This document shows, in pieces, positions 55,302-63,969 of a DNA stretch of 64,000 bases. The stretch is from Marisediminitalea lipolytica (GTDB taxonomy: Bacteria > Pseudomonadota > Gammaproteobacteria > Enterobacterales > Alteromonadaceae): positions 368,726 through 432,725 of the forward strand of contig NZ_MJIC01000016.1 of the NCBI RefSeq assembly GCF_001758465.1, written 5' to 3'. Numbering within the stretch: the first letter of the stretch is position 1; each line of letters opens with the position of its first letter. A program made the position numbers and the translations under genes. Below the pieces are notes generated by a model. The model worked only from the letters and a program-made list of their open reading frames with translations, ran no database searches and had not been told where the DNA came from.

Positions 55302-57619
55302 CCGTTACTCTCCGGCAATCGCTGTTTCAGATTCTCTTTATCGGCATTTTTATTACAGCGTCTTTGATTCTGGGCAATGTCTGGACAGTAACCTCAAAAA
55401 CCGCGCTTAATCAGGTGACTAAAAATATTGAAGTTGCTAACACTGTGCTGGAGCAACTGCTGCGTGACCGCAGCGAGCAATTATTGAATTCGGCAGGGGT
55501 ACTTACCGACGATTTCGGCTTTAAACAGGCCGTTGCTACCGGTGATATTCCAACCATCAAAAGTGTTTTGCAAAATCATGGCCAGCGCATTGAATCAGAC
55601 TTTATGATGCTGACCGACTTATCCGGAAACGTGCTGGAAAGCCAACCAGGCTACTTTGACCGTGGCAGCGAATTCCCCTTTCCCGACATAATAAATCAGG
55701 TACTCGAGGATGGCGGCTCAGAAAATGCCATTATTGTAGATGGCAGCTTGTACCAAATTATTATGTTGCCGGTTTACGCTCCCAATCCCATAGCTATTGC
55801 AGGCATAGGTTTTCTGGACGGTGATGATTTTTTAAAGCAGGTCAAAACTATTATTCAGGCCGATATCATCGTTTCATCTAAACGCCTGGTAAACGGTAAA
55901 CATGTGGTGTTACACAGCAGTTTACCTTACCTCAAGGCACAGCGATTGAGTAACGAAGATCGGCAAACACTCAGTTGGTTTGATGTGACATTCTCACGGG
56001 ATACACCTTATTTAACCCGCGATATTAAGCTTCCAGCCACCCTGAATAACGAAGTATCAATTACCCTTGCTGTTGATGTATCTACCCATTTTGATAATTT
56101 CACCCAATTGCAATTTAATATTTTGGGGATTTCGGTTTTTGCCATCGCGGGCTCGATGCTGTTATCGATGTACATGGCCAGCCGGGTAAATAAACCCGTG
56201 GCAAGCCTGGTAAATGCCGCGAATCATCTGGCTGACGGCAATTACGAACAAAGTGTCAACACTTCGGGCCATTTGCAGGAAATAAATGAACTGTCCGATG
56301 CCTTTGTACGCATGAAAGACAGTATCCAGAATCGCGAACAGCGGATCCTGATGCAATCCAGATTAGACATGCTCACCCAATTGTATAACCGTAGCCACAT
56401 GGAAGAACTCATTCAGCAACGCCTGAATGCCGGCGAGTCCCTACAAGTCATCGGTATAAATATCCGGGATTTCAGAACCATCAACGATCTGTATGGCTAC
56501 TCCAACGGTGATAGCTGTATTATCGCTATTGCCGAACGAATAAAAAGCTGGGAGGGCACAGCAGCGCGCTTATCCGGTGGCGAACTGGTGTGGTTTGCCA
56601 ACGAACCACTCACCGACGAACAGATTGAAACCTTTCACACACTTCTTGAACAACCAGTAACAGCCCAACAGTTAGTGATTCCGGTCAAACTGGTATTCAC
56701 CGTGGTTAACTGTCCGGTTGATGCTAATAACGCGCAGGATTTGTTTCGGCGCATGAATATTTTGCTCGATGAAGCTGAACTCAGCTCCAACTGGCTACTG
56801 CGGTTCAGCGCCGATATCGAACAGCGATACCTGCGCCGCCTGAGTATCATCACAGAATTAAAAGTGGTATTGCAAAGCGACCAGGACGAACTATCGCTGG
56901 TCTATCAACCCAAAATCAGCCTCAAAACCCGTCAGGTAAATGGTCTGGAGGCTCTGATCCGTTGGAACAGTCAACGCCTCGGTTTTATTCCCCCGGATGA
57001 ATTTATCGAAATTGCAGAGCAAGCTGGCTTTATAGAACAGGTCACCGATTGGGTACTCAACAGGGTTATCGCTGATATTCTGACACTGCGAAAACACCAT
57101 ATCTTTGTGAAACCGGCCGTTAACCTGTCGACCCAGGATATTCAAAACAAGCAGTTGCTCGAACGACTTATTGCCCTGCTCGATGACAATAAATTAACTG
57201 CCGACGATATTACCCTTGAGATAACAGAAAGCGACCTGGTGGCCGATGCTAATATTGCCATCGCCAATCTCCAGTATCTTAGGGATAAAGGCTTTAGTAT
57301 TGCCATCGATGATTTTGGCACTGGCTATTCATCGCTGGCTTATTTAAAACACCTGCCAGTATCGACCATCAAAATTGATAAGGCATTTGTGCTTAACCTG
57401 AGCACTGATACTGATGACCAGCAGATTGTCAGAACGGTACTGAGCCTGTCGACCATCTTTGATTTGGACGTTGTGGCCGAGGGCGTTGAGGATGCAGATA
57501 CCATGGAAATCCTGGCGGACTGGGGTTGTGATACGGCACAGGGTTATTACATTAGCCGCCCATTGCCACTCAACGGACTGATTGACTGGCTGGCTTCGTC
57601 TGAATATTACCAACATTAG
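55298..57619 (+). CDS. Membrane c-di-GMP phosphodiesterase sensor (CACHE-like, HAMP, GGDEF, EAL)
   Basis: 773 residues. TM1 about 10-32, a periplasmic CACHE-like sensor about 35-265, TM2 about 270-290, HAMP, a GGDEF domain about 355-510 and an EAL domain about 525-765. The GGDEF motif is degenerate (ARLSGGELVWF), so cyclase activity is unlikely. The EAL domain is complete: GLEALIRWNSQ, ITESDL, IDDFGTGYSSLAYL and VAEGVED, consistent with hydrolysis of cyclic di-GMP. The overlap with the cupredoxin gene suggests the periplasmic sensor reads the state of that protein or its ligand. Confidence 0.9.
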   Translation: MTVTLRQSLFQILFIGIFITASLILGNVWTVTSKTALNQVTKNIEVANTVLEQLLRDRSEQLLNSAGVLTDDFGFKQAVATGDIPTIKSVLQNHGQRIESDFMMLTDLSGNVLESQPGYFDRGSEFPFPDIINQVLEDGGSENAIIVDGSLYQIIMLPVYAPNPIAIAGIGFLDGDDFLKQVKTIIQADIIVSSKRLVNGKHVVLHSSLPYLKAQRLSNEDRQTLSWFDVTFSRDTPYLTRDIKLPATLNNEVSITLAVDVSTHFDNFTQLQFNILGISVFAIAGSMLLSMYMASRVNKPVASLVNAANHLADGNYEQSVNTSGHLQEINELSDAFVRMKDSIQNREQRILMQSRLDMLTQLYNRSHMEELIQQRLNAGESLQVIGINIRDFRTINDLYGYSNGDSCIIAIAERIKSWEGTAARLSGGELVWFANEPLTDEQIETFHTLLEQPVTAQQLVIPVKLVFTVVNCPVDANNAQDLFRRMNILLDEAELSSNWLLRFSADIEQRYLRRLSIITELKVVLQSDQDELSLVYQPKISLKTRQVNGLEALIRWNSQRLGFIPPDEFIEIAEQAGFIEQVTDWVLNRVIADILTLRKHHIFVKPAVNLSTQDIQNKQLLERLIALLDDNKLTADDITLEITESDLVADANIAIANLQYLRDKGFSIAIDDFGTGYSSLAYLKHLPVSTIKIDKAFVLNLSTDTDDQQIVRTVLSLSTIFDLDVVAEGVEDADTMEILADWGCDTAQGYYISRPLPLNGLIDWLASSEYYQH

Positions 57620-57629
57620 GGAGTGTTGC

Positions 57630-58466
57630 GTGGGATTGAAAAAATTAATAAGCAGCACGCTTATTTTCTGTACCTCACTGGCCTGGGCGGGTGACGGCAA
57701 GCTCATAGGCACAGCAGGACTCAATCAACTGGAAGGCAGTGGCGGTGGTGGTATTGTGCCCTGGGCTACCTTGTCGGGATACGATACCCGGGATGAGATT
57801 TCAGCCAATGCCTTTATTACCCAGGTTAACCTGGAGGACTACCGGCTTAACGTTTTAGGTGCCAGCGTATCGCTGTATGACCGCGCAGAATTCAGCGTCG
57901 CCCGTCACGTGTTTGACCTGACTACCCTTGGTGGAGAAATCGCTCAAACGGTTTACGGCGCAAAGTTTAAGCTTTACGGTGATGTCATCTACTCTGATTG
58001 GCCGCAACTCAGTGCCGGTGTGCAATACAAGGATCTTGAAGATACCGCAGTGGCTAATCTGGTTGGTAGCAAGGATACGTCAGGTACCGATGTTTACCTG
58101 GCCGCAACGAAAGTGCATCTGGGCGCAGTAGGCGGCTATAACCTGGTCTGGAACCTGACCGGCCGACTCACTAAAGCCAATCAACTTGGCCTGCTGGGTT
58201 TCGGTGGTCCGCAGAACAGCGATTATGAGCTCATGCTGGAAGGGAGCCTTGGCTTATTGTTTTCTCGTCATTTTGCTGCTGGCGTAGAATACCGTCAGAA
58301 GCCCGACAATCTGGACCTTGGTGAAGACGACTGGATAGATGTTTTTGTAACCTATATTCCGTCAAAGAAGGTTAACTTTACCCTTGCCTGGGCAGACCTG
58401 GGCAGTATTGCCGGGGCCACCGGCCAGAAAGGTTTATATTTCTCGGTTGGAGGTCAGTTATGGTAA
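57630..58466 (+). CDS. DUF3034 outer-membrane-type protein
   Basis: 278 residues from GTG 57630. AGGGAG lies seven bases before it and the signal peptide starts there (VGLKKLISSTLIFC..., cleavage near AWA-GD); the frame is open further upstream, inside the EAL gene. The mature protein begins GKLIGTAGLNQLEGSGGGGI, the DUF3034 hallmark, and continues as amphipathic beta strands with family segments such as LYGDVIYSDWPQLSAG. The C-terminal SVGGQLW suits an outer-membrane barrel. Its function is unknown. It overlaps the globin gene by seven bases. Confidence 0.82.
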   Translation: MGLKKLISSTLIFCTSLAWAGDGKLIGTAGLNQLEGSGGGGIVPWATLSGYDTRDEISANAFITQVNLEDYRLNVLGASVSLYDRAEFSVARHVFDLTTLGGEIAQTVYGAKFKLYGDVIYSDWPQLSAGVQYKDLEDTAVANLVGSKDTSGTDVYLAATKVHLGAVGGYNLVWNLTGRLTKANQLGLLGFGGPQNSDYELMLEGSLGLLFSRHFAAGVEYRQKPDNLDLGEDDWIDVFVTYIPSKKVNFTLAWADLGSIAGATGQKGLYFSVGGQLW

Positions 58467-58879
58467 AACCTTTGTTTTGGATTCTTGCTTGTATAGTCAT
58501 GCTAAACGGTTGTGCGAGTCGCTCTGTCAGCCTTTACGAAGAACTCGGTGGACAGGCAAAAATTAACGAAATCGTAGAAAACTTTGTTTATGAAATAGAA
58601 TATAACGATACTATTCTGCCCTATTTTGCTGATACTGACATCGACCGGTTTATAGAGAAATTTGCTGAACAGCTATGTGTATTTTCCGGTGGTCCCTGCA
58701 GTTACAGCGGCGACACCATGAAACAGGTGCACGGCGGTATGAACATTACCGAGGCTGATTTCAACCTGACTGTCGACTTGTTCATCAACGCTATGAATAA
58801 AGCAAATGTACCGCATACCCTGCAAAATAAACTCATCGCACGAATGACGCACACCCGTAAACAAATGTTATACCTGTAA
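58460..58879 (+). CDS. Lipoprotein group 1 truncated hemoglobin
   Basis: 139 residues. A lipoprotein signal ends LNGC (Cys18). The rest is a 2-on-2 globin: SLYEELGGQAKINEIV, YFADTDIDRFIEKFAEQL, and the proximal-histidine helix MKQVHGGMNITEADF (His91) for heme iron. Group 1 truncated globins bind O2 or NO, and some dioxygenate NO. A lipid-anchored periplasmic version is unusual; most are cytoplasmic. It is the last gene of the cupredoxin-EAL-DUF3034 operon, overlapping DUF3034 by seven bases. Confidence 0.85.
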   Translation: MVKPLFWILACIVMLNGCASRSVSLYEELGGQAKINEIVENFVYEIEYNDTILPYFADTDIDRFIEKFAEQLCVFSGGPCSYSGDTMKQVHGGMNITEADFNLTVDLFINAMNKANVPHTLQNKLIARMTHTRKQMLYL

Positions 58880-59052
58880 CAGGGTAATATCTGCGGCCTT
58901 TGTTCAGATTTGTTGGTGTTACCACAGCATAATGTGGAAGTTATATGCGCCCTCTGGGGCGCGTGTTCACCGAACAGCTGGAAGGTTGTTTGCGAACATA
59001 ACTCAACTACAGGCAGGTTAATCCACTATAGCATTACAAAGCCAGGCCAAAA

Positions 59053-60036
59053 CTAAAAGCCAGGAAAGGCGCGTCTGGACTTTTTCGCTTTTTCAGCAGC
59101 GAGCAGTTCCTCCAGTTTTACTTCGGCCTGCTCGTAAAACAGACCTTGGGGATACTGTGCTAAAAAGGCTTTGTAAGCGGCTACCGTGGCGTCATCAAGC
59201 GCTTGCTGCCAGGCTTTTTTTTCTGCGGCTTCTACCGTGGGACTTACAAAAAATATATCGCCATACAGAGAGGAATGCTCCCAGGGCACCTGGCGAAAAT
59301 CAGTTTCTTCCATCACGCCTTTTCTAACCAGCTTAAATAAGTCTTCGATGGAGGTTCTGGGTTTTCTGATATGCTTAAGCAAATGCTTGGTATAAGTACC
59401 ATTGCTGCCCTCGCCATCTTCAGCTACCATGCCGGGCTCTGTTGCATAGGCCACAAAAGTGCCCGGTGGAGCCTTAATCGACGCTAAACCACTCTGCACC
59501 AGGCGCAGGCCCCTGTCGATGCTACGGGAATTCCCGGACTGTGCAGTAACCTCCTCCAGGAATGGATTATTTCGACAGGCATCCAGAATAACAATATTGG
59601 TCTGAGAGACATTTTCCTGGTTCATCGCGGCCATGAGCTGGTCGATATTGTAGGTTTCTTCTTCGATGTTGTTTTGCGATTTCAGATCGGCATGAATGGG
59701 GATGAGGTAATTTTTACCGTTAATTTGTATGGCGTGTCCGGCGTAGTAAAACAACCGAATGTCATTTTCTGCTGTGTCTGCGTAAAAATCCTCAACGGCG
59801 TTTACTATCTCATTCATTGAGGCGTTTTTTAATAAGGCGGTTGTAAAGCCAATACTTTGCAGCGCATCATTAACCGCATAAGCGTCTCGTAAAGGATTTT
59901 TAAGCGGTGAGAATGCATAACTGGCATTACCAATAATTAATGCCAGTCGCTGAGGCGGTCTGTCACTGGCCAGAACAGACCAGGACAAACTCACAATAAA
60001 CAGGTAACAAATATGCTTGGCCAGTTTCATCATCAT
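59053..60036 (-). CDS. Exported caspase-family (C14) protease
   Basis: 327 residues. Signal peptide at about 1-23 (cleavage near VLA-SD). The caspase domain (about 28-270) has RLALIIGNASYAFSPLKNPL, the catalytic His101 in YYAGHAIQ and Cys154 in ILDACRNNPF, plus the substrate-loop TFVAYATEPGMVAEDG. A C-terminal helical tail is rich in Lys/Ala. Bacterial caspase homologues cleave after Arg or Asp; this one is exported to the periplasm. Three ATGs in a row make the exact start ambiguous. It lies four bases after the OMP gene and is cotranscribed with it. Confidence 0.88.
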   Translation of the reverse strand: MMMKLAKHICYLFIVSLSWSVLASDRPPQRLALIIGNASYAFSPLKNPLRDAYAVNDALQSIGFTTALLKNASMNEIVNAVEDFYADTAENDIRLFYYAGHAIQINGKNYLIPIHADLKSQNNIEEETYNIDQLMAAMNQENVSQTNIVILDACRNNPFLEEVTAQSGNSRSIDRGLRLVQSGLASIKAPPGTFVAYATEPGMVAEDGEGSNGTYTKHLLKHIRKPRTSIEDLFKLVRKGVMEETDFRQVPWEHSSLYGDIFFVSPTVEAAEKKAWQQALDDATVAAYKAFLAQYPQGLFYEQAEVKLEELLAAEKAKKSRRAFPGF

Positions 60037-60040
60037 CAGA

Positions 60041-60940
60041 CTAGTAATAAACGCTAAAACCCAGCATTAATAAAATTAAGGACTCTTCTGATTCGCCCCG
60101 TAGTTCTCCTGAAAAAGCCACCGGCATATCCCCATAAAACGGATCGTTCAAAGTAAATGAAGCTGCTACCGGCCCCACCAAATCAGCTTTATAAAGCTGC
60201 CCCTTAACAGATGCATGAAAAAGAATATTAGCGGTTAACGCCGACGTATATTTTACCGAATAGCTAAACCCTTTTGCGGTGCCTGTTGCCGGAAAGTTTG
60301 AAATAATGAAGTCGCTATAATTAGCGCCATTAGAGGAACCTGAAGTTACACTTCTGGATGTAGACATGTCCATGTCAAAAGCGGCATAGGCTAAACTAAA
60401 GTTAATCGATGCATTTTCAAGATGGTAGGTATAACCCGCCCCGGCGGTCAGGCCGCTGTAATCCCACCAGGAATCACTGTTGTCTAAGGATTTATCTTTC
60501 CAGCCAACAAACACACTCACATCGTCAACCAGCATGTACCCAACCGTTATGCCCCATTCGTCATAATCGCTGGGTAATTGCTTAAGATTAGTATTATCAT
60601 CAGCAGGCGTGTAAGTGGATGAGGTGGATTCGACCTCACCAATTTCCGTTGAGTAGCTTAAAGAAGTATAGAAACGTTCATAAGCAAAGTTTAAATCCAA
60701 GACTGCATTGTAGTAATCGGTATTCAGTGTTTGTTTTGTTTCTGTGATTAAAGGCTCATCGCCAACAAGTTCAAGCCCGCCAAAGGTGTAAGAATCAAAG
60801 GTCACCGCGCCATCGAAACTTTCTTCAGAGTTTACCGATTGCAGGCTTAGGGTATGCGAAAAGCTAAAAGAAGACTCGTCAGCTAAACCCGGGATTGAAA
60901 ATAAACTTAACAGAAGAGAAAAAACGGTTTTGTTTTTCAC
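60041..60940 (-). CDS. Outer-membrane beta-barrel protein, unknown
   Basis: 299 residues from GTG 60940 (AAGGAT upstream); an in-frame TTG ten codons earlier would put a polar tail before the signal peptide. Signal peptide ends near GLA-DE. The rest is alternating amphipathic strands with many aromatic pairs (YNAVLDLNFAYERFYTSLSY, GWKDKSLDNSDSWWDY, AGAGYTYHL) and ends MLGFSVYY with a terminal aromatic, an OmpA/OmpW-type barrel pattern. No family is recognised. It is the first gene of a pair with the caspase. Confidence 0.7.
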   Translation of the reverse strand: MKNKTVFSLLLSLFSIPGLADESSFSFSHTLSLQSVNSEESFDGAVTFDSYTFGGLELVGDEPLITETKQTLNTDYYNAVLDLNFAYERFYTSLSYSTEIGEVESTSSTYTPADDNTNLKQLPSDYDEWGITVGYMLVDDVSVFVGWKDKSLDNSDSWWDYSGLTAGAGYTYHLENASINFSLAYAAFDMDMSTSRSVTSGSSNGANYSDFIISNFPATGTAKGFSYSVKYTSALTANILFHASVKGQLYKADLVGPVAASFTLNDPFYGDMPVAFSGELRGESEESLILLMLGFSVYY

Positions 60941-61265
60941 AACAGCATCCTTACTATTTGGGGGAGTCAATTAAAATAGCATTAACTTAAACAGCCTGAT
61001 TGCCCGCGCAGGCCTTCTTTAATTATTAGTTTATATTTGCCGATTTCACAAAAAACTTTATGCGCTTAAGTTCTAAAAGAACGCCCTGATTACAGTTACC
61101 AAGCGTGTTGAATCCAGTATCATGCGTGTTAGAAAAAAGCTTATTCGGCAATAGCTTAAGCAACATCAAAAGGCTGAATTGTGGATTAAAATAACGGATA
61201 AAGTGTTGTTCGCCCTGAATCAATAACATAAACTCCCTACAGCGAATTATAAGGAAATAAACAAT
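60941..61265. other. 325-bp intergenic region upstream of sulfatase
   Basis: It lies between divergent OMP and sulfatase genes and must carry both promoters. A 67-codon frame on the minus strand (61026-61229) has no ribosome site or recognisable product. AAGGAAAT before the sulfatase ATG is its ribosome site. Confidence 0.5.
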
Positions 61266-63428
61266 ATGGCATGGCGACTTCTCTTATTATGTTTGTTGGG
61301 CATCTTCAACCTGGCCCAGGCCCAGGAAGCAGCTAAAAACGTGGTAATTATTCTGGCCGATGATTTGGGCTGGAGTGATACCTCGCTTTACAACCAAAGC
61401 GATTTTTATGAAACCCCGAATATTGATCGCCTCGCCGACATGGGCGTCACATTCAGCAGCGCCTACGCAAACAGCCCGCTTTGTTCGCCTACCCGTGCCA
61501 GCATTTTAACCGGTCAGACACCTGCCCGGCATGGCTCCACCCAGCCGAACCATCATCTCCCTGAAGTTCGGCTTCAGGCTAGTCTGCCAGACAGCGCTGC
61601 AACTAATAGAAAAACCCTGGTACCGCGAACCGTTACCCGGCTGGATACGCAAATTCCAACTCTGCCACGGTTGCTAAAACAGCAGGGCTATCACACGGCT
61701 CACTTTGGCAAGTGGCATCTGGGGCCCGCGCCTTACAGCCCGCTGGAACATGGGTTTGATGTGGATATCCCGCATTATTCAGGCCCCGGGCCAGCTGGCG
61801 GGTATTTGGCCCCATGGTCTTATGCCCCCAACCTGCAACCACAACAACCAGGCGAACATATTGATATTCGACTGGCTCAGGAAGCCAGTGAATGGATTGC
61901 GGAAGTAAAAGATGACGGGCCTTTTTTCTTAAACTTCTGGGCCTTTTCGGTGCATTCACCTTTTGATGCGGATCCGGCAACGGTTGATTATTTCACGCAA
62001 AAGCGAACCGCCTTCCACAGTCAGCGCAGCTCTGTTTATGCAGCCATGGTAAAGCAGTTTGATGACAGCGTTGGCATTTTGCTCGACTCGCTGGAAGAAC
62101 AGGACTTACTTAAAAACACCATTATCATCTTTACCTCCGACAACGGCGGCAACATGTATAACGTGTTGGGGACTATCCGAGCGACCAGCAACTTCCCACT
62201 ACGGGGAGGCAAAGCAACCGAGTTTGAAGGAGGCATTCGCGTTCCCACTGTCATTTACTGGCCAGGCATTACTAAGCAGGCCTTTTTGTCCCGCCGGCCA
62301 ATTCAGTCTGCCGATTACTACCCGACAATACTTTCCGGCCTGGATATTCCCTGGCCATCATCACATATTGTGGATGGTACCGACATTCGCCCCTTATTAG
62401 CAGACGAAGAGTTTGGTCCGCGTCCGATTATTACGTTTTTCCCGTCGGAACCGCCGGTACCAGACTGGCTTCCGCCGTCTGCCACCATCACGCTTAACCA
62501 ATGGAAGTTAATTCGCACCTTTTATTACGGTGTAGATGGCGGCCACATGTATCAACTCTTTGATATTGATAACGATATCGCAGAGCGGCACAATCTGGCA
62601 GAGCTGTATCCGGATGTTGTTGCCGACCTTGATTATCAGTTAGAGCAGCATCTGTTAAATACTGCAGCCGTTACCCCGGTTGAAAACCCACGTTATGTGC
62701 CCGGCAGTTTTAATGACAACAACATTGGCAAACAATCGGCTAACTGGACCATTCCGCTGGCGGATCCCAACAATCTGCCACCGGTGATAACGGTAACCAG
62801 TGATAGCGAAATCGTCTCTGCGGGTGAAACTGTTAGCGTTTCGTATTCGTTGTCGGACGAAAACTCATCGACCTCCGCGTCTTACCGACAGTTTATGGGG
62901 CCAGAGGTTACCCTTACTGAAACCGGTGAAAAAGAGTTCTCCTTTACCGCACCAACGGTATATACCAAACAGTCTATAGGTATTGCTTTTGTCGCCAGAG
63001 ATGAAGTGCAGACCACGTCCCAAGTGTGGCAGGTTACCGTGATGCCCCAGGCCATTGCGCCAGTCGTTAATCTCTCGGCTCAACGAACCACGGTAACCAA
63101 AGGCGGTAGCGTTAATTTCACGGTAGAAGCCAGTGATGAAAACCAGGAACATTTAATTTTCACCATTGAGAGCGATGCCGTAGGTATTGACCTGCCCGAA
63201 ATTACCGCCTCCGGGGATTATTCCATTCAGGTGCCAAATAACTTCTCCGGCAGCACACTGGCCATAACAGTAACGGCTATCGATGGCGAATTTACCACGC
63301 AAAACTCTATAAACATTTCGGTGGCAGATGCGCCAGCGCCAGCAAGCAGCGGCGGCGGTGGTACTACCTCTGTATGGGTGCTTATTATGGTGACAGGACT
63401 AGTACTTTATCGCCGTCGCGTTAGCTAA
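61266..63428 (+). CDS. Exported sulfatase with Ig-like region and GlyGly-CTERM-like tail
   Basis: 720 residues. Signal peptide ends AQA-QE. The type I sulfatase domain (about 22-480) shows VVIILADDLGWSD, the formylglycine motif CSPTR (Cys73) in LCSPTRASILTGQ, HFGKWHLG and FTSDNGG, so it needs an FGE maturase. Two Ig/cadherin-like beta modules follow (about 505-690). The end is a Ser/Gly stretch SSGGGG, a hydrophobic helix and RRR, matching the GlyGly-CTERM/rhombosortase sorting signal. It should desulfate algal polysaccharide at the cell surface. No other sulfatase or carrageenan/fucan gene is adjacent. Confidence 0.88.
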   Translation: MAWRLLLLCLLGIFNLAQAQEAAKNVVIILADDLGWSDTSLYNQSDFYETPNIDRLADMGVTFSSAYANSPLCSPTRASILTGQTPARHGSTQPNHHLPEVRLQASLPDSAATNRKTLVPRTVTRLDTQIPTLPRLLKQQGYHTAHFGKWHLGPAPYSPLEHGFDVDIPHYSGPGPAGGYLAPWSYAPNLQPQQPGEHIDIRLAQEASEWIAEVKDDGPFFLNFWAFSVHSPFDADPATVDYFTQKRTAFHSQRSSVYAAMVKQFDDSVGILLDSLEEQDLLKNTIIIFTSDNGGNMYNVLGTIRATSNFPLRGGKATEFEGGIRVPTVIYWPGITKQAFLSRRPIQSADYYPTILSGLDIPWPSSHIVDGTDIRPLLADEEFGPRPIITFFPSEPPVPDWLPPSATITLNQWKLIRTFYYGVDGGHMYQLFDIDNDIAERHNLAELYPDVVADLDYQLEQHLLNTAAVTPVENPRYVPGSFNDNNIGKQSANWTIPLADPNNLPPVITVTSDSEIVSAGETVSVSYSLSDENSSTSASYRQFMGPEVTLTETGEKEFSFTAPTVYTKQSIGIAFVARDEVQTTSQVWQVTVMPQAIAPVVNLSAQRTTVTKGGSVNFTVEASDENQEHLIFTIESDAVGIDLPEITASGDYSIQVPNNFSGSTLAITVTAIDGEFTTQNSINISVADAPAPASSGGGGTTSVWVLIMVTGLVLYRRRVS

Positions 63429-63463
63429 GAAAGCGGCTTAGACAATCCTTTGTGCATAGATTC

Positions 63464-63481
63464 CCCCGGGCATGCCCGGGG
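63464..63481. repeat. IS-end hairpin (left)
   Basis: CCCCGGGCATGCCCGGGG is perfectly self-complementary. It lies 36 bases after the sulfatase stop and 10 bases after the transposase stop on its strand. It may also act as a transcription stop. Confidence 0.7.
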
Positions 63482-63490
63482 TTCTTTCTG

Positions 63491-63919
63491 TTACAGCTCC
63501 ATTCGGAGCTGATCTGAATCCTTCCGACCTTGATGCTCAACGTAGTTCCGTATTGTGTGCTCGTCTAAGCCTACGCTGCTTACAAAGTAACCCGGCGACC
63601 AAACAATATTTTCATTCCAATAGACCTTTCCTAGCCATTTGAATGTCTTTCTCATGTTTGACGCTGACTGGGCTTTGAGTTTACCCATCACTTCTGCTAT
63701 CGAGTATTTCGGTGGAATGACCATCAACATGTGCATATGGTCATTATCAAAGCCCATTCGCTCTATCGTTACGCCGGGCATACTTCGAAGCAGCTTCGGC
63801 AACACTTTGCGCAAATACTCCACGACGAAAGGCTTCAGTATCCGACGCCTGTATTTGGTTACCCAGACGACGTGATATTGAAGTCTATATAGACCATGTG
63901 ATGAGACTCGAACTTCCAT
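63491..63919 (-). CDS. tnpA: IS200/IS605-family Y1 transposase TnpA
   Basis: 142 residues, the full TnpA length. It begins SHGLYRLQYHVVWVTKYRRR. It has the HUH metal motif in DNDHMHMLMVIP and the catalytic tyrosine in IRNYVEHQ. The enzyme cuts and joins single-stranded DNA at hairpin ends during replication. The ATG at 63919 has a weak ribosome site, as is usual for this family. The gene appears intact. Confidence 0.92.
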   Translation of the reverse strand: MEVRVSSHGLYRLQYHVVWVTKYRRRILKPFVVEYLRKVLPKLLRSMPGVTIERMGFDNDHMHMLMVIPPKYSIAEVMGKLKAQSASNMRKTFKWLGKVYWNENIVWSPGYFVSSVGLDEHTIRNYVEHQGRKDSDQLRMEL

Positions 63920-63951
63920 CTTCGTAGCATACAGGCCTCGGACTCATTCAT

Positions 63952-63969
63952 CCACGGGTAAACCCGTGG
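63952..63969. repeat. IS-end hairpin (right)
   Basis: CCACGGGT AA ACCCGTGG, eight-base arms, 33 bases upstream of the transposase start. It has the same arm style and following GTTCT as the left hairpin. Confidence 0.7.

Larger units (their letters stand above)
63464..63969 (-). mobile_element. IS200/IS605-type insertion sequence (TnpA only)
   Basis: A Y1 transposase gene is flanked by two imperfectly similar hairpins, 63464-63481 (CCCCGGGCATGCCCGGGG) and 63952-63969 (CCACGGGTAAACCCGTGG), each followed by (T)GTTCT. Subterminal hairpins and no terminal inverted repeats are what IS200-group elements show. The real ends lie a few bases outside the hairpins and cannot be fixed here. No TnpB gene is present in the window; the element is close to the right edge. 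Confidence 0.75.

Noticed and set aside
58943..58965. GCGCCC / GGGCGC hairpin after the globin gene as a terminator
   Set aside because: No T-tract follows on either strand; it may still aid Rho-dependent ending but cannot be supported.
61026..61229. 67-codon minus-strand frame upstream of the sulfatase
   Set aside because: No ribosome site and no recognisable sequence; it lies in a region that must hold two promoters.
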